This document shows positions 7,650 through 15,598 of a DNA stretch of 37,730 bases, in pieces. Position 1 is the first letter of the stretch. Every line of letters starts with the position of its first letter. The notes beneath the pieces were generated by a model, which made no database searches, was not told the origin of the DNA, and worked only from the letters and a program-made list of their open reading frames with translations. The DNA comes from Comamonadaceae bacterium (GTDB lineage: Bacteria; Pseudomonadota; Gammaproteobacteria; Burkholderiales; Burkholderiaceae_C). The DNA lies in assembly GCA_947450005.1 (NCBI GenBank), contig CANFTU010000003.1, forward strand, positions 1-37,730, written 5' to 3'. Made by a program: the position numbers and the translations under genes.

Positions 7650-8552
7650 ATGCAAAAGCGATGGGGCTTGTGGCTGGCGGGTATGGCACTCGCGGCGGTG
7701 CCAATGCTTGCGGCCTATGGGCAGGATGGCCCGGGCCCGTCTGCGCCCGGTGGCTCGGCGGTACCCCCGGCCAACTTTGACAGCGCCTTGCGCAACGAGG
7801 GCAACTGGTATGTCTCCTGGGGCTACAGCCGGCAGCAATACGCGCCTTCGGACATCCACGTCAGCCAGCCCGATATCGGCAGCGACTTTGTCGTGCACAA
7901 CGCCCGCGCGAGCGACTTTCCCTCCAGCCCGGAAGACACGGTGAGCTCGCTCTTCAATCTCGATTTGACCAACCCGCAGGAGAACATCCGCATCGGCAAA
8001 TTTTTGAATCTGGAGAAAACCTTTGCCGTGGAGCTGTCAATCGACCATAGCAAATACAACGTGGACCTCGGACAGACAGTTGCGGTGACCGGAACCGTCA
8101 AAAACGCGTCCTACAACAAGGACATGGTGGTTACGTCGGATAACTTCGGATACAACTTGCACAACGGGTTGAACCACATCATGGTCAACGCGGTCTGGTT
8201 GCGCCATTTGCGTGGGCCGGAAAAACAGCCCGGCGATTTGCAATTGATCAGCCGGGTTGGCGCGGGCATTTTGCTGCCCCATGCGGACAACACGATATTC
8301 AGCAATGCCAACGAAGTTGGACCCAAAAACAGCAACATCTGCTGTTTCAGCAGCGGCGCCTGGTGGCAGTTGAACGGCTGGACCGCCGGTGCCGAAGTGG
8401 GTCTGCGCTACCGCGTGTACAAAACCATGTACCTCGAACTGACGGTGAAGGGCGCCTATGGCGTATTGCGCAGTGTGCCGGTCTACAAAGGTACGGCAGA
8501 CCAAACGATTTGGATGAGCGAAGAGGTTTTGTCGACCGGCTTCCTCTTTTAA
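7650..8552 (+). CDS. Exported protein, probable outer-membrane beta-barrel, unassigned
   Basis: About 300 residues. The start is ATG 7650, eight or so bases after AAAGAGGG; the ORF track counts one extra upstream TTG. Residues 1-25 form a signal peptide ([19 protein letters not shown]), followed by a Gly/Pro/Ser-rich linker. The body alternates polar and hydrophobic residues as in beta strands, for example [20 protein letters not shown] and [21 protein letters not shown]. It ends in GFLF, and a C-terminal Phe is the usual outer-membrane barrel signal. A pair of adjacent cysteines (NICCF) is unusual. I cannot name the family or function. Its stop overlaps the lspA stop on the other strand by 3 nt. 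Confidence 0.75.
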   Translation: MQKRWGLWLAGMALAAVPMLAAYGQDGPGPSAPGGSAVPPANFDSALRNEGNWYVSWGYSRQQYAPSDIHVSQPDIGSDFVVHNARASDFPSSPEDTVSSLFNLDLTNPQENIRIGKFLNLEKTFAVELSIDHSKYNVDLGQTVAVTGTVKNASYNKDMVVTSDNFGYNLHNGLNHIMVNAVWLRHLRGPEKQPGDLQLISRVGAGILLPHADNTIFSNANEVGPKNSNICCFSSGAWWQLNGWTAGAEVGLRYRVYKTMYLELTVKGAYGVLRSVPVYKGTADQTIWMSEEVLSTGFLF

Positions 8553-9046
8553 CCGGCGCGACGCACCCGCAGGAGTTCATCCAGAATCAAGCAGCCAGCG
8601 CCCAGCGTGATGGCGCTGTCGGCCAGGTTGAATGCCGGAAAATGCCAACCCGCAGCATAAAAATCCAGAAAGTCGATCACGTAACCATAGACCACGCGGT
8701 CGATCAAATTACCCACCGCGCCGCCCAGCACACAGGTCAGCGCAAAACAGAACAGGCGCTGCCCGGCGTGGCTGTGCAGCAGGTACACAATCAGCAGCGA
8801 CGCGCCCGCTGACAGGCCCGCAAACATCCAGCGCTGCCAGCCTCCGGCATCCGCCAAAAATGAGAAGGCAGCTCCGCTGTTGTGAACCCGCACGATATTG
8901 AAAAAGCTGGTGATGGGCGTGCCTTCTCCCAGGTTGTACAGGCCCGCGATGAGCACCTTACTCACCTGGTCCGCCAGCACCAGCACCAGCGCCAGTGCCA
9001 GCCAGTGCATCAGCTTGAAACCGCCCGCACCGCCGCGCCGCGCCAT
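8549..9046 (-). CDS. lspA: Lipoprotein signal peptidase II
   Basis: A 165-residue inner-membrane aspartyl protease that removes signal peptides from diacylglyceryl-prolipoproteins. Four hydrophobic helices are visible. The catalytic aspartates lie in [19 protein letters not shown] and [13 protein letters not shown], matching the family blocks NxxDR and FNxAD. The N-terminal helix [14 protein letters not shown] also fits LspA. The ORF track starts at 9103 inside ileS; ATG 9046 overlaps the ileS stop by one base (TGATG) and gives normal length. It is the third gene of ribF-ileS-lspA. Confidence 0.95.
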   Translation of the reverse strand: MARRGGAGGFKLMHWLALALVLVLADQVSKVLIAGLYNLGEGTPITSFFNIVRVHNSGAAFSFLADAGGWQRWMFAGLSAGASLLIVYLLHSHAGQRLFCFALTCVLGGAVGNLIDRVVYGYVIDFLDFYAAGWHFPAFNLADSAITLGAGCLILDELLRVRRAG

Positions 9047-11931
9047 CAGGCGAAGTGGCGGGTTTCGCCCGCGCCAAACAGGTTGGAGACGCAGCGCCCG
9101 CACAGCGTGGAATGTTGCGCTGATGCGCCGACGTCATCGCAGTAGTGCCAGCAGCGGGCGCACTTCAGGGCCTTGGACGCTTCGGTATGGACTGCCAGCG
9201 CCGCGCCGGTTTGCAGATGGATGCCAGACGTGATGAAGGCAAACTTCAAATCTGCCCCCAGGCTGCTGAGCAAGGCATGGTCAGCGGGCTCCAGCGTGAT
9301 CGTGACATCCGCTTGCAGCGACGCGCCGATATGGCCTGCCGCGCGCAAAACCTCAATGTCTTTGTTGACCGCGTCCCGGATTTCACGGATGCGGTCCCAC
9401 TTGGCCACCAGCGCCATGTCCGCTGCGTGCATGGGCACATAGGTTTCCAGAAAAATCGACTCCGAGGTGCCGATCACGCTCCAGGCCTCCTCGGCGGTGA
9501 AGCTCAGAAAAGGCGCCATCCAGCGCAGCATGGCCTGGGTAATCTGCCACAGCGCGGTCTGCGCCGAGCGGCGCGCCAGCGACTCCGGCGCCGTGGTGTA
9601 GAGCCGGTCTTTGAGCACATCCAGGTAAAACGCGCCCAGGTCTTCGGAGCAGTAAATCTGCAAGCGCGTGACCACCGGGTGGAACTCGTAGCGGCCAAAG
9701 CAGCCGCCTTCGAACATGCCGGTTTGCGGATTCAGCACGCCTGCAATCTCGGCCTGCAACTGCGCCGCCCGCGCCAGCGCGTAGCGATCGATTTCCAGCA
9801 TATCCGCAGGGGCGACCGCGTGCTTGACCGGGTCGAAATCGCTGACGTTGGCGAGCAAAAAGCGCAGCGTGTTGCGGATGCGGCGGTAGGCGTCCACCAC
9901 CCGCGCCAGAATCTTGTCGTCGATGTTGAGGTCGCCGGAATAGTCGGTGGCCGCTACCCACAGGCGCACAATTTCGGCGCCCAGCTTTTCGTTGAGCACC
10001 TGCGGCTCCACCGTGTTGCCCAGGCTTTTGCTCATTTTGCGGCCCTGGCCGTCGGTCGCGAAACCGTGCGTCAGCAAGCCGCGGTAGGGCGCGCGGTCAT
10101 ACAAAGCGCAACCCAGCAGCAGCGAGCTGTGGAACCAACCCCGGTGCTGGTCGTGGCCCTCCAAATACAGGTCCGCTTCCGGCCCGGTCGCATGGAAGGG
10201 TGGCCGTGCATACGCGTCCTTGTGGCTGCCGCGCAGTACGTGTTCAAAGGTGGAGCCGGAATCGAACCAGACTTCCAGGATATCGGTGCTCTTGGTGTAG
10301 CTGTCGGCGTCATCACCCGGCTGGTTCAGGATGTCGTGCACCGTGGCGCGGCTCCAGGCCTCAATGCCGCCTCGCTCCACCATGTCGGCGGCCAGGTCCA
10401 GAATCTCCATCGTGCGCGGATGCAGCTCGCCGGAATCCTTGTGCAGGAAAAACGGGACGGGTACGCCCCAGCTGCGCTGGCGTGAGATGCACCAGTCCGG
10501 CCGGTTGGCAATCATGTCGCGCAGGCGGGATTTACCGTTTTCAGGATAGAACTGCGTGTCGTCAATCGCGTCAAGCGCCAGTTGGCGCAGCGTTTTAGGG
10601 GCTTTGTCTTGGGTGAAGACGCCCGCGCCCTCATCCATGCGCACAAACCACTGGGCGGCGGCGCGGTAAATCACCGGGGTTTTGTGGCGCCAGCAATGCG
10701 GGTAGCTGTGCGTGATGGGGTGGGTGGCCATCAAGCGCCCGGCGTTGTACAGGGCTTCCAAAATCACCGGCACGGCCTTCCAGATGTGCTGGCCGCCGAA
10801 CAGCGGGAAATCAGCGGCGTAGGTACCGTTGCCCTGCACCGGGTTGAGGATGTCGTTGTAGGCCAGACCGTTGGACACGCAGGAGTTGAAGTCGTCCACG
10901 CCATACGCGGGCGAAGAGTGAACGATGCCGGTGCCATCGTCGGCGGTAGCGTAGTCCGCGAGGTAGACCGGTGCGGTGCGGGCGTAGCCGGGGTCCACCT
11001 GGGACAGCGGGTGGTGAAACGCGATCCGATCAAGCTTTTCGCCCAGAGCCGTGGCCACCACGCTGCCGGTGAGCTGCCAACGCTCCAGGCATTTCTCCAC
11101 CAGCGATTCGGCGCAGAGCATGAGACCTTTGGGGGTGTCCACCAGTGCGTACACCAACGCCGGGTTCAGGTTCAGCGCCTGGTTGGCCGGAATCGTCCAA
11201 GCGGTCGTGGTCCAGATGACGGCAAAAGCTTCTTTATCCAACGCGGGCAAGCCGAAAGCGGCGGCTAGCTTCTCGGGCTGCGCGCACGAAAATGCCACAT
11301 CCAGCGTGTCACTCTTTTTGTCGGCGTATTCAATTTCAAATTCGGCCAGCGAAGAGCCGCAGTCAAAGCACCAGTAAACGGGTTTGAGGCCCCGGTAGAC
11401 AAAACCGCGCTCAATCACCCGTTTGAACGCGCGGATCTCGCCCGCCTCGTTGGCCGGGTCCATGGTGCGGTAGGGCCGCGCCCAATCGCCCAGCACACCC
11501 AGACGCTTGAAGTCTTCGCGTTGTTGGCCGATTTGTTCGGTGGCGAAGGCGCGGCTTTTGGCCTGCATGTCGTCACGGCTGAGTTTGCGGCCGTGCAGTT
11601 TTTCAATCGCGTTTTCGATCGGCAGCCCATGGCAGTCCCAGCCGGGGATGTACTGCGCATCAAAGCCGGCGAGCTGGCGCGACTTGACGATCATGTCTTT
11701 CAAGACTTTGTTCACCGCGTGGCCGATGTGCAACTTTCCGTTGGCGTAGGGTGGGCCGTCGTGCAAGACAAACAGCGGTGCGCCCTTGCGCGCGACCCGC
11801 AGGCGCTGGTACAGACCTGATTCGTCCCACGCTTTGACCCAGCCCGGCTCGCGCTTGGGCAGGTCGCCGCGCATGGGGAAGGGGGTGTCCGGCAGGTTCA
11901 GGGTCTTGGAGTAGTCGGTGGCGTCGGTCAT
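9046..11931 (-). CDS. ileS: Isoleucyl-tRNA synthetase
   Basis: A 961-residue class Ia synthetase that charges tRNA-Ile in the cytoplasm. HIGH is in [14 protein letters not shown] (HIGH at about 68-71). KMSKS is in [13 protein letters not shown] (about 630-640). The CP1 editing domain lies between them, with [14 protein letters not shown] and the [16 protein letters not shown] block. The C-terminal zinc finger has cysteines in CARCWHYC and LCGRC (about 925-945), the bacterial/organellar IleS1 arrangement rather than the mupirocin-resistant IleS2 type. It is followed by lspA with a TGATG overlap and lies 129 bp downstream of ribF. Confidence 0.98.
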   Translation of the reverse strand: MTDATDYSKTLNLPDTPFPMRGDLPKREPGWVKAWDESGLYQRLRVARKGAPLFVLHDGPPYANGKLHIGHAVNKVLKDMIVKSRQLAGFDAQYIPGWDCHGLPIENAIEKLHGRKLSRDDMQAKSRAFATEQIGQQREDFKRLGVLGDWARPYRTMDPANEAGEIRAFKRVIERGFVYRGLKPVYWCFDCGSSLAEFEIEYADKKSDTLDVAFSCAQPEKLAAAFGLPALDKEAFAVIWTTTAWTIPANQALNLNPALVYALVDTPKGLMLCAESLVEKCLERWQLTGSVVATALGEKLDRIAFHHPLSQVDPGYARTAPVYLADYATADDGTGIVHSSPAYGVDDFNSCVSNGLAYNDILNPVQGNGTYAADFPLFGGQHIWKAVPVILEALYNAGRLMATHPITHSYPHCWRHKTPVIYRAAAQWFVRMDEGAGVFTQDKAPKTLRQLALDAIDDTQFYPENGKSRLRDMIANRPDWCISRQRSWGVPVPFFLHKDSGELHPRTMEILDLAADMVERGGIEAWSRATVHDILNQPGDDADSYTKSTDILEVWFDSGSTFEHVLRGSHKDAYARPPFHATGPEADLYLEGHDQHRGWFHSSLLLGCALYDRAPYRGLLTHGFATDGQGRKMSKSLGNTVEPQVLNEKLGAEIVRLWVAATDYSGDLNIDDKILARVVDAYRRIRNTLRFLLANVSDFDPVKHAVAPADMLEIDRYALARAAQLQAEIAGVLNPQTGMFEGGCFGRYEFHPVVTRLQIYCSEDLGAFYLDVLKDRLYTTAPESLARRSAQTALWQITQAMLRWMAPFLSFTAEEAWSVIGTSESIFLETYVPMHAADMALVAKWDRIREIRDAVNKDIEVLRAAGHIGASLQADVTITLEPADHALLSSLGADLKFAFITSGIHLQTGAALAVHTEASKALKCARCWHYCDDVGASAQHSTLCGRCVSNLFGAGETRHFA

Positions 11932-12006
11932 GGGTGTCTCAAAAAAATCGCTGCGGGTGCGGGCCCGGTGATTCGCATCGGGATGCGGCGGGGGCGCTGT
12001 GCGCTT

Positions 12007-12028
12007 GGGTGGGGGTGAGGGTGAGGGG
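12007..12028 (+). other. G-quadruplex-type G-tract cluster in ribF-ileS spacer
   Basis: Four G-runs of three to five bases are separated by loops of 1, 3 and 3 bases (GGG-T-GGGGG-TGA-GGG-TGA-GGGG), with another GGGG a few bases on. This meets the G3+N1-7 quadruplex rule on the plus strand, which is the template strand for ribF-ileS transcription. The 129-bp spacer shows no gene and no clear terminator. Confidence 0.55.
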
Positions 12029-12060
12029 ACGCGGGGCCAGGTGCGTCGGTGCGGGCCCTG

Positions 12061-13035
12061 TCAAATTCGGGCCGCCAGCCAGGACCTGGCGTCGTCGCAG
12101 TCCCGGCGAATCCCGTGCGTGAGGGCTTCCAGGCCCTCGTACTTCAATTCGTCGTGTAGTTTGTGCAGCAGTTCCACACGGGCAATTTTACCGTAGGCCC
12201 CCTCTGCGCCCAGAGAAGCGGGCCAGTCCAGGCAATGGGTTTCCAGCAGCACCCGCCCGCCGTTCACGTCCGTTGGATCCAAGGAGGGCCGGACCCCCAA
12301 ATTCGCCACGCCTGCCAGCGGCTGCGCTGCCAGGCCGTGGACCAGCACCACAAAAATGCCGCTAGCGGCCGGCTTCCAATGGGCAAAGCGCATGTTCAGG
12401 GTGCGAAAACCCAGCTCCCGTCCCAGCTTGCGGCCGTGGACGATGTGGCCCGAAATCGCGTAGGGCCGCCCCAACAGTTTGGTGGCTTGCGCCATGTCAC
12501 CAGCCGCCAGCGCCTGGCGCACCGCAGAACTGGACACCCGCAGGCCATGGACCTCATAGCTGTTCATCCGTGCGACATCAAAGCCGTGCGCGGACCCGGC
12601 GGCATCCAGCATCGCGTAGTCGCCAGCCCGCTTGGCGCCGAAGCGGAAGTCGTCACCCACCAGAACATAGTGCACGCCTAAGCCGCGGACCAAAACCGAT
12701 TCGATAAAGGTCTCGGGTGCTTGGGCGGCCAGTTGCGCGTTGAAAGGGAGGACCACGGTCTGGTCGACGCCGCATTCCGCCAGGCCCTCCAGTTTGTCGC
12801 GCAAGGTGCCCACCCGGGCGGGCGCAAGGCCTGGCTGTTGCAACTTTTTGGCAAAAAAATCGCGGGGATGCGGTTCAAAAGTCAGCACGCAACTCGGGAC
12901 GCGGCGGCGCTGCGCTTCGGCGCGCAACAGCGCGAGCATGGCCTGGTGCCCGGCGTGTATGCCGTCGAAATTGCCAATGGTCAGCGCGCAGGCCGGCGCG
13001 ATGGTGGGGTGCTGGAAACCGCGGAATACCTGCAT
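12061..13035 (-). CDS. ribF: Bifunctional riboflavin kinase / FAD synthetase
   Basis: An enzyme of about 324 residues that phosphorylates riboflavin to FMN and adenylates it to FAD. The N-terminal nucleotidyltransferase domain has LTIGNFDGIHAGHQAML (about 18-34) with the HxGH signature. The C-terminal kinase domain contains ISGHIVHGRKLGRELGF and GVANLGVRPSL. The usual kinase motif GFPTAN reads GFRTLN here, keeping the Thr and Asn. The ORF track extends to 13131, but ATG 13035 gives the conserved N-terminus MQVFRGF. RibF-ileS-lspA order is conserved in proteobacteria. A GACAAT box near 13072-13077 on this strand is a weak promoter candidate. Confidence 0.94.
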   Translation of the reverse strand: MQVFRGFQHPTIAPACALTIGNFDGIHAGHQAMLALLRAEAQRRRVPSCVLTFEPHPRDFFAKKLQQPGLAPARVGTLRDKLEGLAECGVDQTVVLPFNAQLAAQAPETFIESVLVRGLGVHYVLVGDDFRFGAKRAGDYAMLDAAGSAHGFDVARMNSYEVHGLRVSSSAVRQALAAGDMAQATKLLGRPYAISGHIVHGRKLGRELGFRTLNMRFAHWKPAASGIFVVLVHGLAAQPLAGVANLGVRPSLDPTDVNGGRVLLETHCLDWPASLGAEGAYGKIARVELLHKLHDELKYEGLEALTHGIRRDCDDARSWLAARI

Positions 13036-13157
13036 ACAGGGGATGTCTGAGCCTTCATATAAACACGCTATATTGTCCCCCACAGGGCACCGACGGCCAT
13101 CCGCCGCCGGGAACCCTGGATACCCGCGCAATGTGAACCGTTTACCGGAGGCTCTGT

Positions 13158-13715
13158 GTGAAAGTATTGAAGTTGTCGGCCCAGGGGCTGCCGCAGTCCT
13201 GGATTTCGATGGAACAAGCGGTCGTCCATTACGCTTCGGACGAGGTGCGCTGGGAGTCCGGCGGCGAGGTGGCGGTGTTCCGTGGCGGACACAACGCCAT
13301 CACCGGCATCCAGTCGGTGATCCGGGTCAACAGCATCATCGGCACCCGTGGGGTGCCGCGCATCAACCCCTTCAACCTGCGCCCCACGCTGACCAACGCG
13401 AAGCTGTTTGTGCGCGACCGCAATGTCTGCGCGTATTGCGGCGACCACTTCCACGAGACGGAGCTGACCCGCGAACACATCATTCCGTTTGCCCAAAAGG
13501 GCGTGGACACCTGGATGAACGTGGTCACCGCCTGCCGCCCCTGCAATCACCGTAAGAGCCACCGCACGCCAGAGCAGGCGCATATGCCGCTGCTCTACGC
13601 GCCTTATGTGCCCAGCCTGTGGGAAGACTTCATTTTGCGCAACCGCCGCATCGTGGCCGACCAGATGGAATTCCTGATGTCGCATGTGCCGCGCTCTTCG
13701 CGTTTGCTGATTTAG
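13158..13715 (+). CDS. HNH endonuclease
   Basis: A 185-residue protein with a C-terminal HNH nuclease domain. Two zinc-type CxxC pairs frame it (CAYCG at 91-95, CRPCN at 126-130). The catalytic region runs REHIIPFAQKGVDTW, then NVVTACRPCNHRKSHRTP, with His107 and Asn130/His131 as likely metal and catalytic residues. The N-terminal 80 residues lack a domain I recognise, though PRINPFNLRPTLTNAKLFVRDRN is typical of this chromosomal family. The start is GTG 13158 with a strong GGAGG nearby. It is divergent from ribF. Proteins of this family are widespread single genes, and no methylase or toxin partner is visible. Confidence 0.88.
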   Translation: MKVLKLSAQGLPQSWISMEQAVVHYASDEVRWESGGEVAVFRGGHNAITGIQSVIRVNSIIGTRGVPRINPFNLRPTLTNAKLFVRDRNVCAYCGDHFHETELTREHIIPFAQKGVDTWMNVVTACRPCNHRKSHRTPEQAHMPLLYAPYVPSLWEDFILRNRRIVADQMEFLMSHVPRSSRLLI

Positions 13716-13823
13716 ATTGACGGGGGGTGGCCGAGCAGCCGCTCCGGTTTGCGCCTGCGTTGGAAGGCGCCTCCGCACAAGAAGCCCTCAGGGCCGGCGG
13801 ATGGTTTTTGGGAGGAAACAAAA

Positions 13824-14711
13824 ATGTCTGACAACTGCACACGCCGCTTGGCGGCCGCCCGCATCGCCATGGGTGGAATGGCTTGGCTACCCCCGTGGCC
13901 GATTGCCGTAGCGGCGCAACCGGCCTCCGCGCCGTCAACCCGGCCCGCCGTGGAATTGGCCACTGAGTGGACAAGCGGACTCTCTCCCGCGGACTTCGCC
14001 GTCAGCGAAAAGCTCGATGGCGTGCGCGCCGTATGGGACGGCATCAGCTTGCGGTTTCGCAGCCGCCGCATCCTAGAGGCCCCTGACTGGTTTACGGCCG
14101 CCTTGCCTCCTGAGCCCCTCGACGGGGAACTGTGGATGGGCCGGGGAAGCTTTGACCGCCTCAGCAGCATCGTGCGCAGCAGCCCACCCGATGGCCAGGC
14201 CTGGCGCGCTGTGCATTACATGGTGTTCGACCGCCCCTCGGCGCAGGGCCATTTTTCCCAGCGCTACCAACGCCTGCAGGCGCTTGTTGCACAAAGTGCA
14301 TGCGATTGGCTCAAAGCCGTTGAGCAGGTGGCAGGGACCGATGCCCGCGCATTGCAGCAGCAGTTGCGCGCGGTATCGGACGGCGGCGGCGAGGGTCTGG
14401 TGCTCCATCGATGGGATGCGCCCTGGTTACCAGGGCGCACCGGTGCGGTACGCAAGCTGAAGTTGCAGCCCGATGCCGAGGCCACGGTGCTGGCGCATGT
14501 GGAGGGCAGGGGGCGTTATGCCGGCCAAACCGGTGCGCTGTTGCTGCAAATGCCGCAAGGCCATCGTTTCATGCTGGGCAGCGGCTTAACCGACGCGCAG
14601 CGCGCCGCGCCGCCGCCCTTGGGCGCGCAGGTAACTTACCGCTACCGGGGTTTCACCCCGGCGGGCATCCCCCGGTTCGCGACGCTTTTGCGGGTGCGCG
14701 AGGCAGAGTAG
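13824..14711 (+). CDS. ligE: ATP-dependent DNA ligase, LigE type, probably exported
   Basis: A minimal ATP-dependent DNA ligase of about 295 residues. Motif I with the adenylated lysine is SEKLDGVRAVWDG (Lys63). Other nucleotidyltransferase motifs are PLDGELWMGRG, EGLVLHRWDAPW and VRKLKLQPDAEATV, followed by a short OB domain. There is no DNA-binding or zinc domain. Residues 1-36 look like a signal peptide (RRLAAARIAMGGMAWLPPW, then AVAAQPASA), as in the periplasmic LigE branch of Neisseria, Haemophilus and Campylobacter. I chose ATG 13824 over the ORF-track start because GGAGGA lies just upstream. Periplasmic location is inference. Confidence 0.88.
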   Translation: MSDNCTRRLAAARIAMGGMAWLPPWPIAVAAQPASAPSTRPAVELATEWTSGLSPADFAVSEKLDGVRAVWDGISLRFRSRRILEAPDWFTAALPPEPLDGELWMGRGSFDRLSSIVRSSPPDGQAWRAVHYMVFDRPSAQGHFSQRYQRLQALVAQSACDWLKAVEQVAGTDARALQQQLRAVSDGGGEGLVLHRWDAPWLPGRTGAVRKLKLQPDAEATVLAHVEGRGRYAGQTGALLLQMPQGHRFMLGSGLTDAQRAAPPPLGAQVTYRYRGFTPAGIPRFATLLRVREAE

Positions 14712-14722
14712 CCGCAAGCCGT

Positions 14723-14735
14723 GGGGATAATCCCC
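14723..14735 (+). promoter_or_regulatory. Palindromic -10-like element directly before purN
   Basis: GGGGATAATCCCC is a perfect 13-bp palindrome. Its centre holds GATAAT, a good -10 box, ending six bases before the purN ATG. At normal spacing, transcription would start at about the ATG itself, giving a leaderless or near-leaderless mRNA. No Shine-Dalgarno site and no clear -35 box are visible. Confidence 0.4.
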
Positions 14736-14737
14736 GC

Positions 14738-15340
14738 ATGCGCAATATCGTTTTGTTGATTTCCGGTGGTGGCTCCAATATGGCGGCCATCGTGGCCGCC
14801 GCGCAGCGGGAGGACTGGCCCGGCACCCTGGGTGCGTGCATTGCCGGTGTGATCAGCAACCGCGCCGATGCCGGTGGGTTGGAACTGGCGCGCGAGGCCG
14901 GCTTGCCAACCGCTATCCTGGATCACCGCTCGTACGCCAGGCGCGAAGATTTTGACAGCGCGCTGGCGCAGCAGATTGCGCAGTGGGACAGGGGCGGCAG
15001 CGTGCCCGCGCTGGTTCTGCTGGCCGGCTTCATGCGCATTGTGTCGCCCGCCTTTGTGGCGCTTCACCAAGGCCGCTTGCTCAATATCCACCCCTCGCTG
15101 CTTCCAGCGTTCCCGGGCTTGCATACCCATCAGCGCGCCATCGATGCGGGTTGCCGCTTTGCGGGTGCGACCGTCCACGAGGTCACAGCCGAACTGGACC
15201 ACGGACCGATATGGGGGCAGGCGGTTGTGCCCGTGCTGCCTGGCGACAGTGCCGAGCGTTTGGCGGCCCGCGTGCTGACGCAGGAGCACCTGCTGTACCC
15301 GCGTGTGGTCAAGGCGTTTTTGCGTCAGTCAGGCGGCTGA
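14738..15340 (+). CDS. purN: Phosphoribosylglycinamide formyltransferase
   Basis: A 200-residue GAR transformylase that uses 10-formyl-tetrahydrofolate in step three of purine synthesis. The N-terminus IVLLISGGGSNMAAIVAA carries the phosphate-binding Gly loop. The catalytic segment is LLNIHPSLLPAFPGLHTHQR (Asn116, His118), with Asp154 in VTAELDHGPIWGQA. The long ORF in the track starts at 14411 inside ligE in another frame, and ATG 14738 gives the conserved start. The 3' end overlaps the convergent DUF1653 gene by 32 nt. Confidence 0.96.
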   Translation: MRNIVLLISGGGSNMAAIVAAAQREDWPGTLGACIAGVISNRADAGGLELAREAGLPTAILDHRSYARREDFDSALAQQIAQWDRGGSVPALVLLAGFMRIVSPAFVALHQGRLLNIHPSLLPAFPGLHTHQRAIDAGCRFAGATVHEVTAELDHGPIWGQAVVPVLPGDSAERLAARVLTQEHLLYPRVVKAFLRQSGG

Positions 15341-15581
15341 AGCGCGGGGTCAGCATCCCCGCAATCTCGACGCTCTCCAGGAACATGGCGGCCGGCCGGA
15401 CCCACAGGCCCCGCTCACCGTAGAGCGCGCGGTACAGCGTCATCGGCTCCAGCGTCTCCGAATGACGCACGGTATCAATGACTTCGTACAAATTTCCCTT
15501 GTAGTGGCGGTACCGGCCCGGCGGCGCAGTGCGCGGCATGGGGGGAAGGGGATCCGAGGTGGGGGTGGGTTCAGTGTGCAT
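15309..15581 (-). CDS. DUF1653 small protein
   Basis: A small protein of 90 residues (or 76 from the second ATG at 15539). The DUF1653 domain is GRYRHYKGNLYEVIDTVRHS followed by LVRPAAMFLE-like text (GLWVRPAAMFLESVEIAG). The family is widespread, cytoplasmic and uncharacterised. The N-terminal 20 residues are Pro/Thr-rich. The gene is convergent with purN, overlapping its last 32 bases, and divergent from rsmB with 17 bp between start codons, so it probably has its own expression signals. No ribosome-binding site stands out. Confidence 0.8.
   Translation of the reverse strand: MHTEPTPTSDPLPPMPRTAPPGRYRHYKGNLYEVIDTVRHSETLEPMTLYRALYGERGLWVRPAAMFLESVEIAGMLTPRFSRLTDAKTP
15540..15569 (+). other. 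G-tract cluster before rsmB
   Basis: Plus-strand runs GGGGGG, GGGG, GGGGG and GGG are separated by 2, 9 and 1 bases. The middle loop exceeds the usual seven-base limit, so quadruplex formation is only possible. It lies within the 5' coding part of the DUF1653 gene (opposite strand) and just upstream of the rsmB -10-like box. Confidence 0.35.
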
Positions 15582-15589
15582 GGGACAAT
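15581..15589 (+). promoter_or_regulatory. Candidate extended -10 promoter of rsmB
   Basis: TGGGACAAT fits an extended -10 (TGn plus GACAAT) ending nine bases before the rsmB ATG. Transcription would then start one to four bases before the ATG. There is no -35 box and no Shine-Dalgarno site, so a near-leaderless message is possible. Confidence 0.3.
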
Positions 15590-15598
15590 CGCAGGCTT

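Noticed and set aside
9145-10485. 446-residue plus-strand ORF opposite ileS
   Set aside because: Antisense shadow of ileS, whose motifs run throughout the opposite strand.
13054-13077. AT-rich patch between ribF and the HNH gene as a shared promoter
   Set aside because: TATATT (plus) and GACAAT (minus) overlap, but neither has a -35 at proper spacing; mentioned only as weak evidence under ribF.
13068-13778. 236-residue minus-strand ORF opposite the HNH gene
   Set aside because: The HNH gene has a clear motif set and a GGAGG site; this frame has neither.
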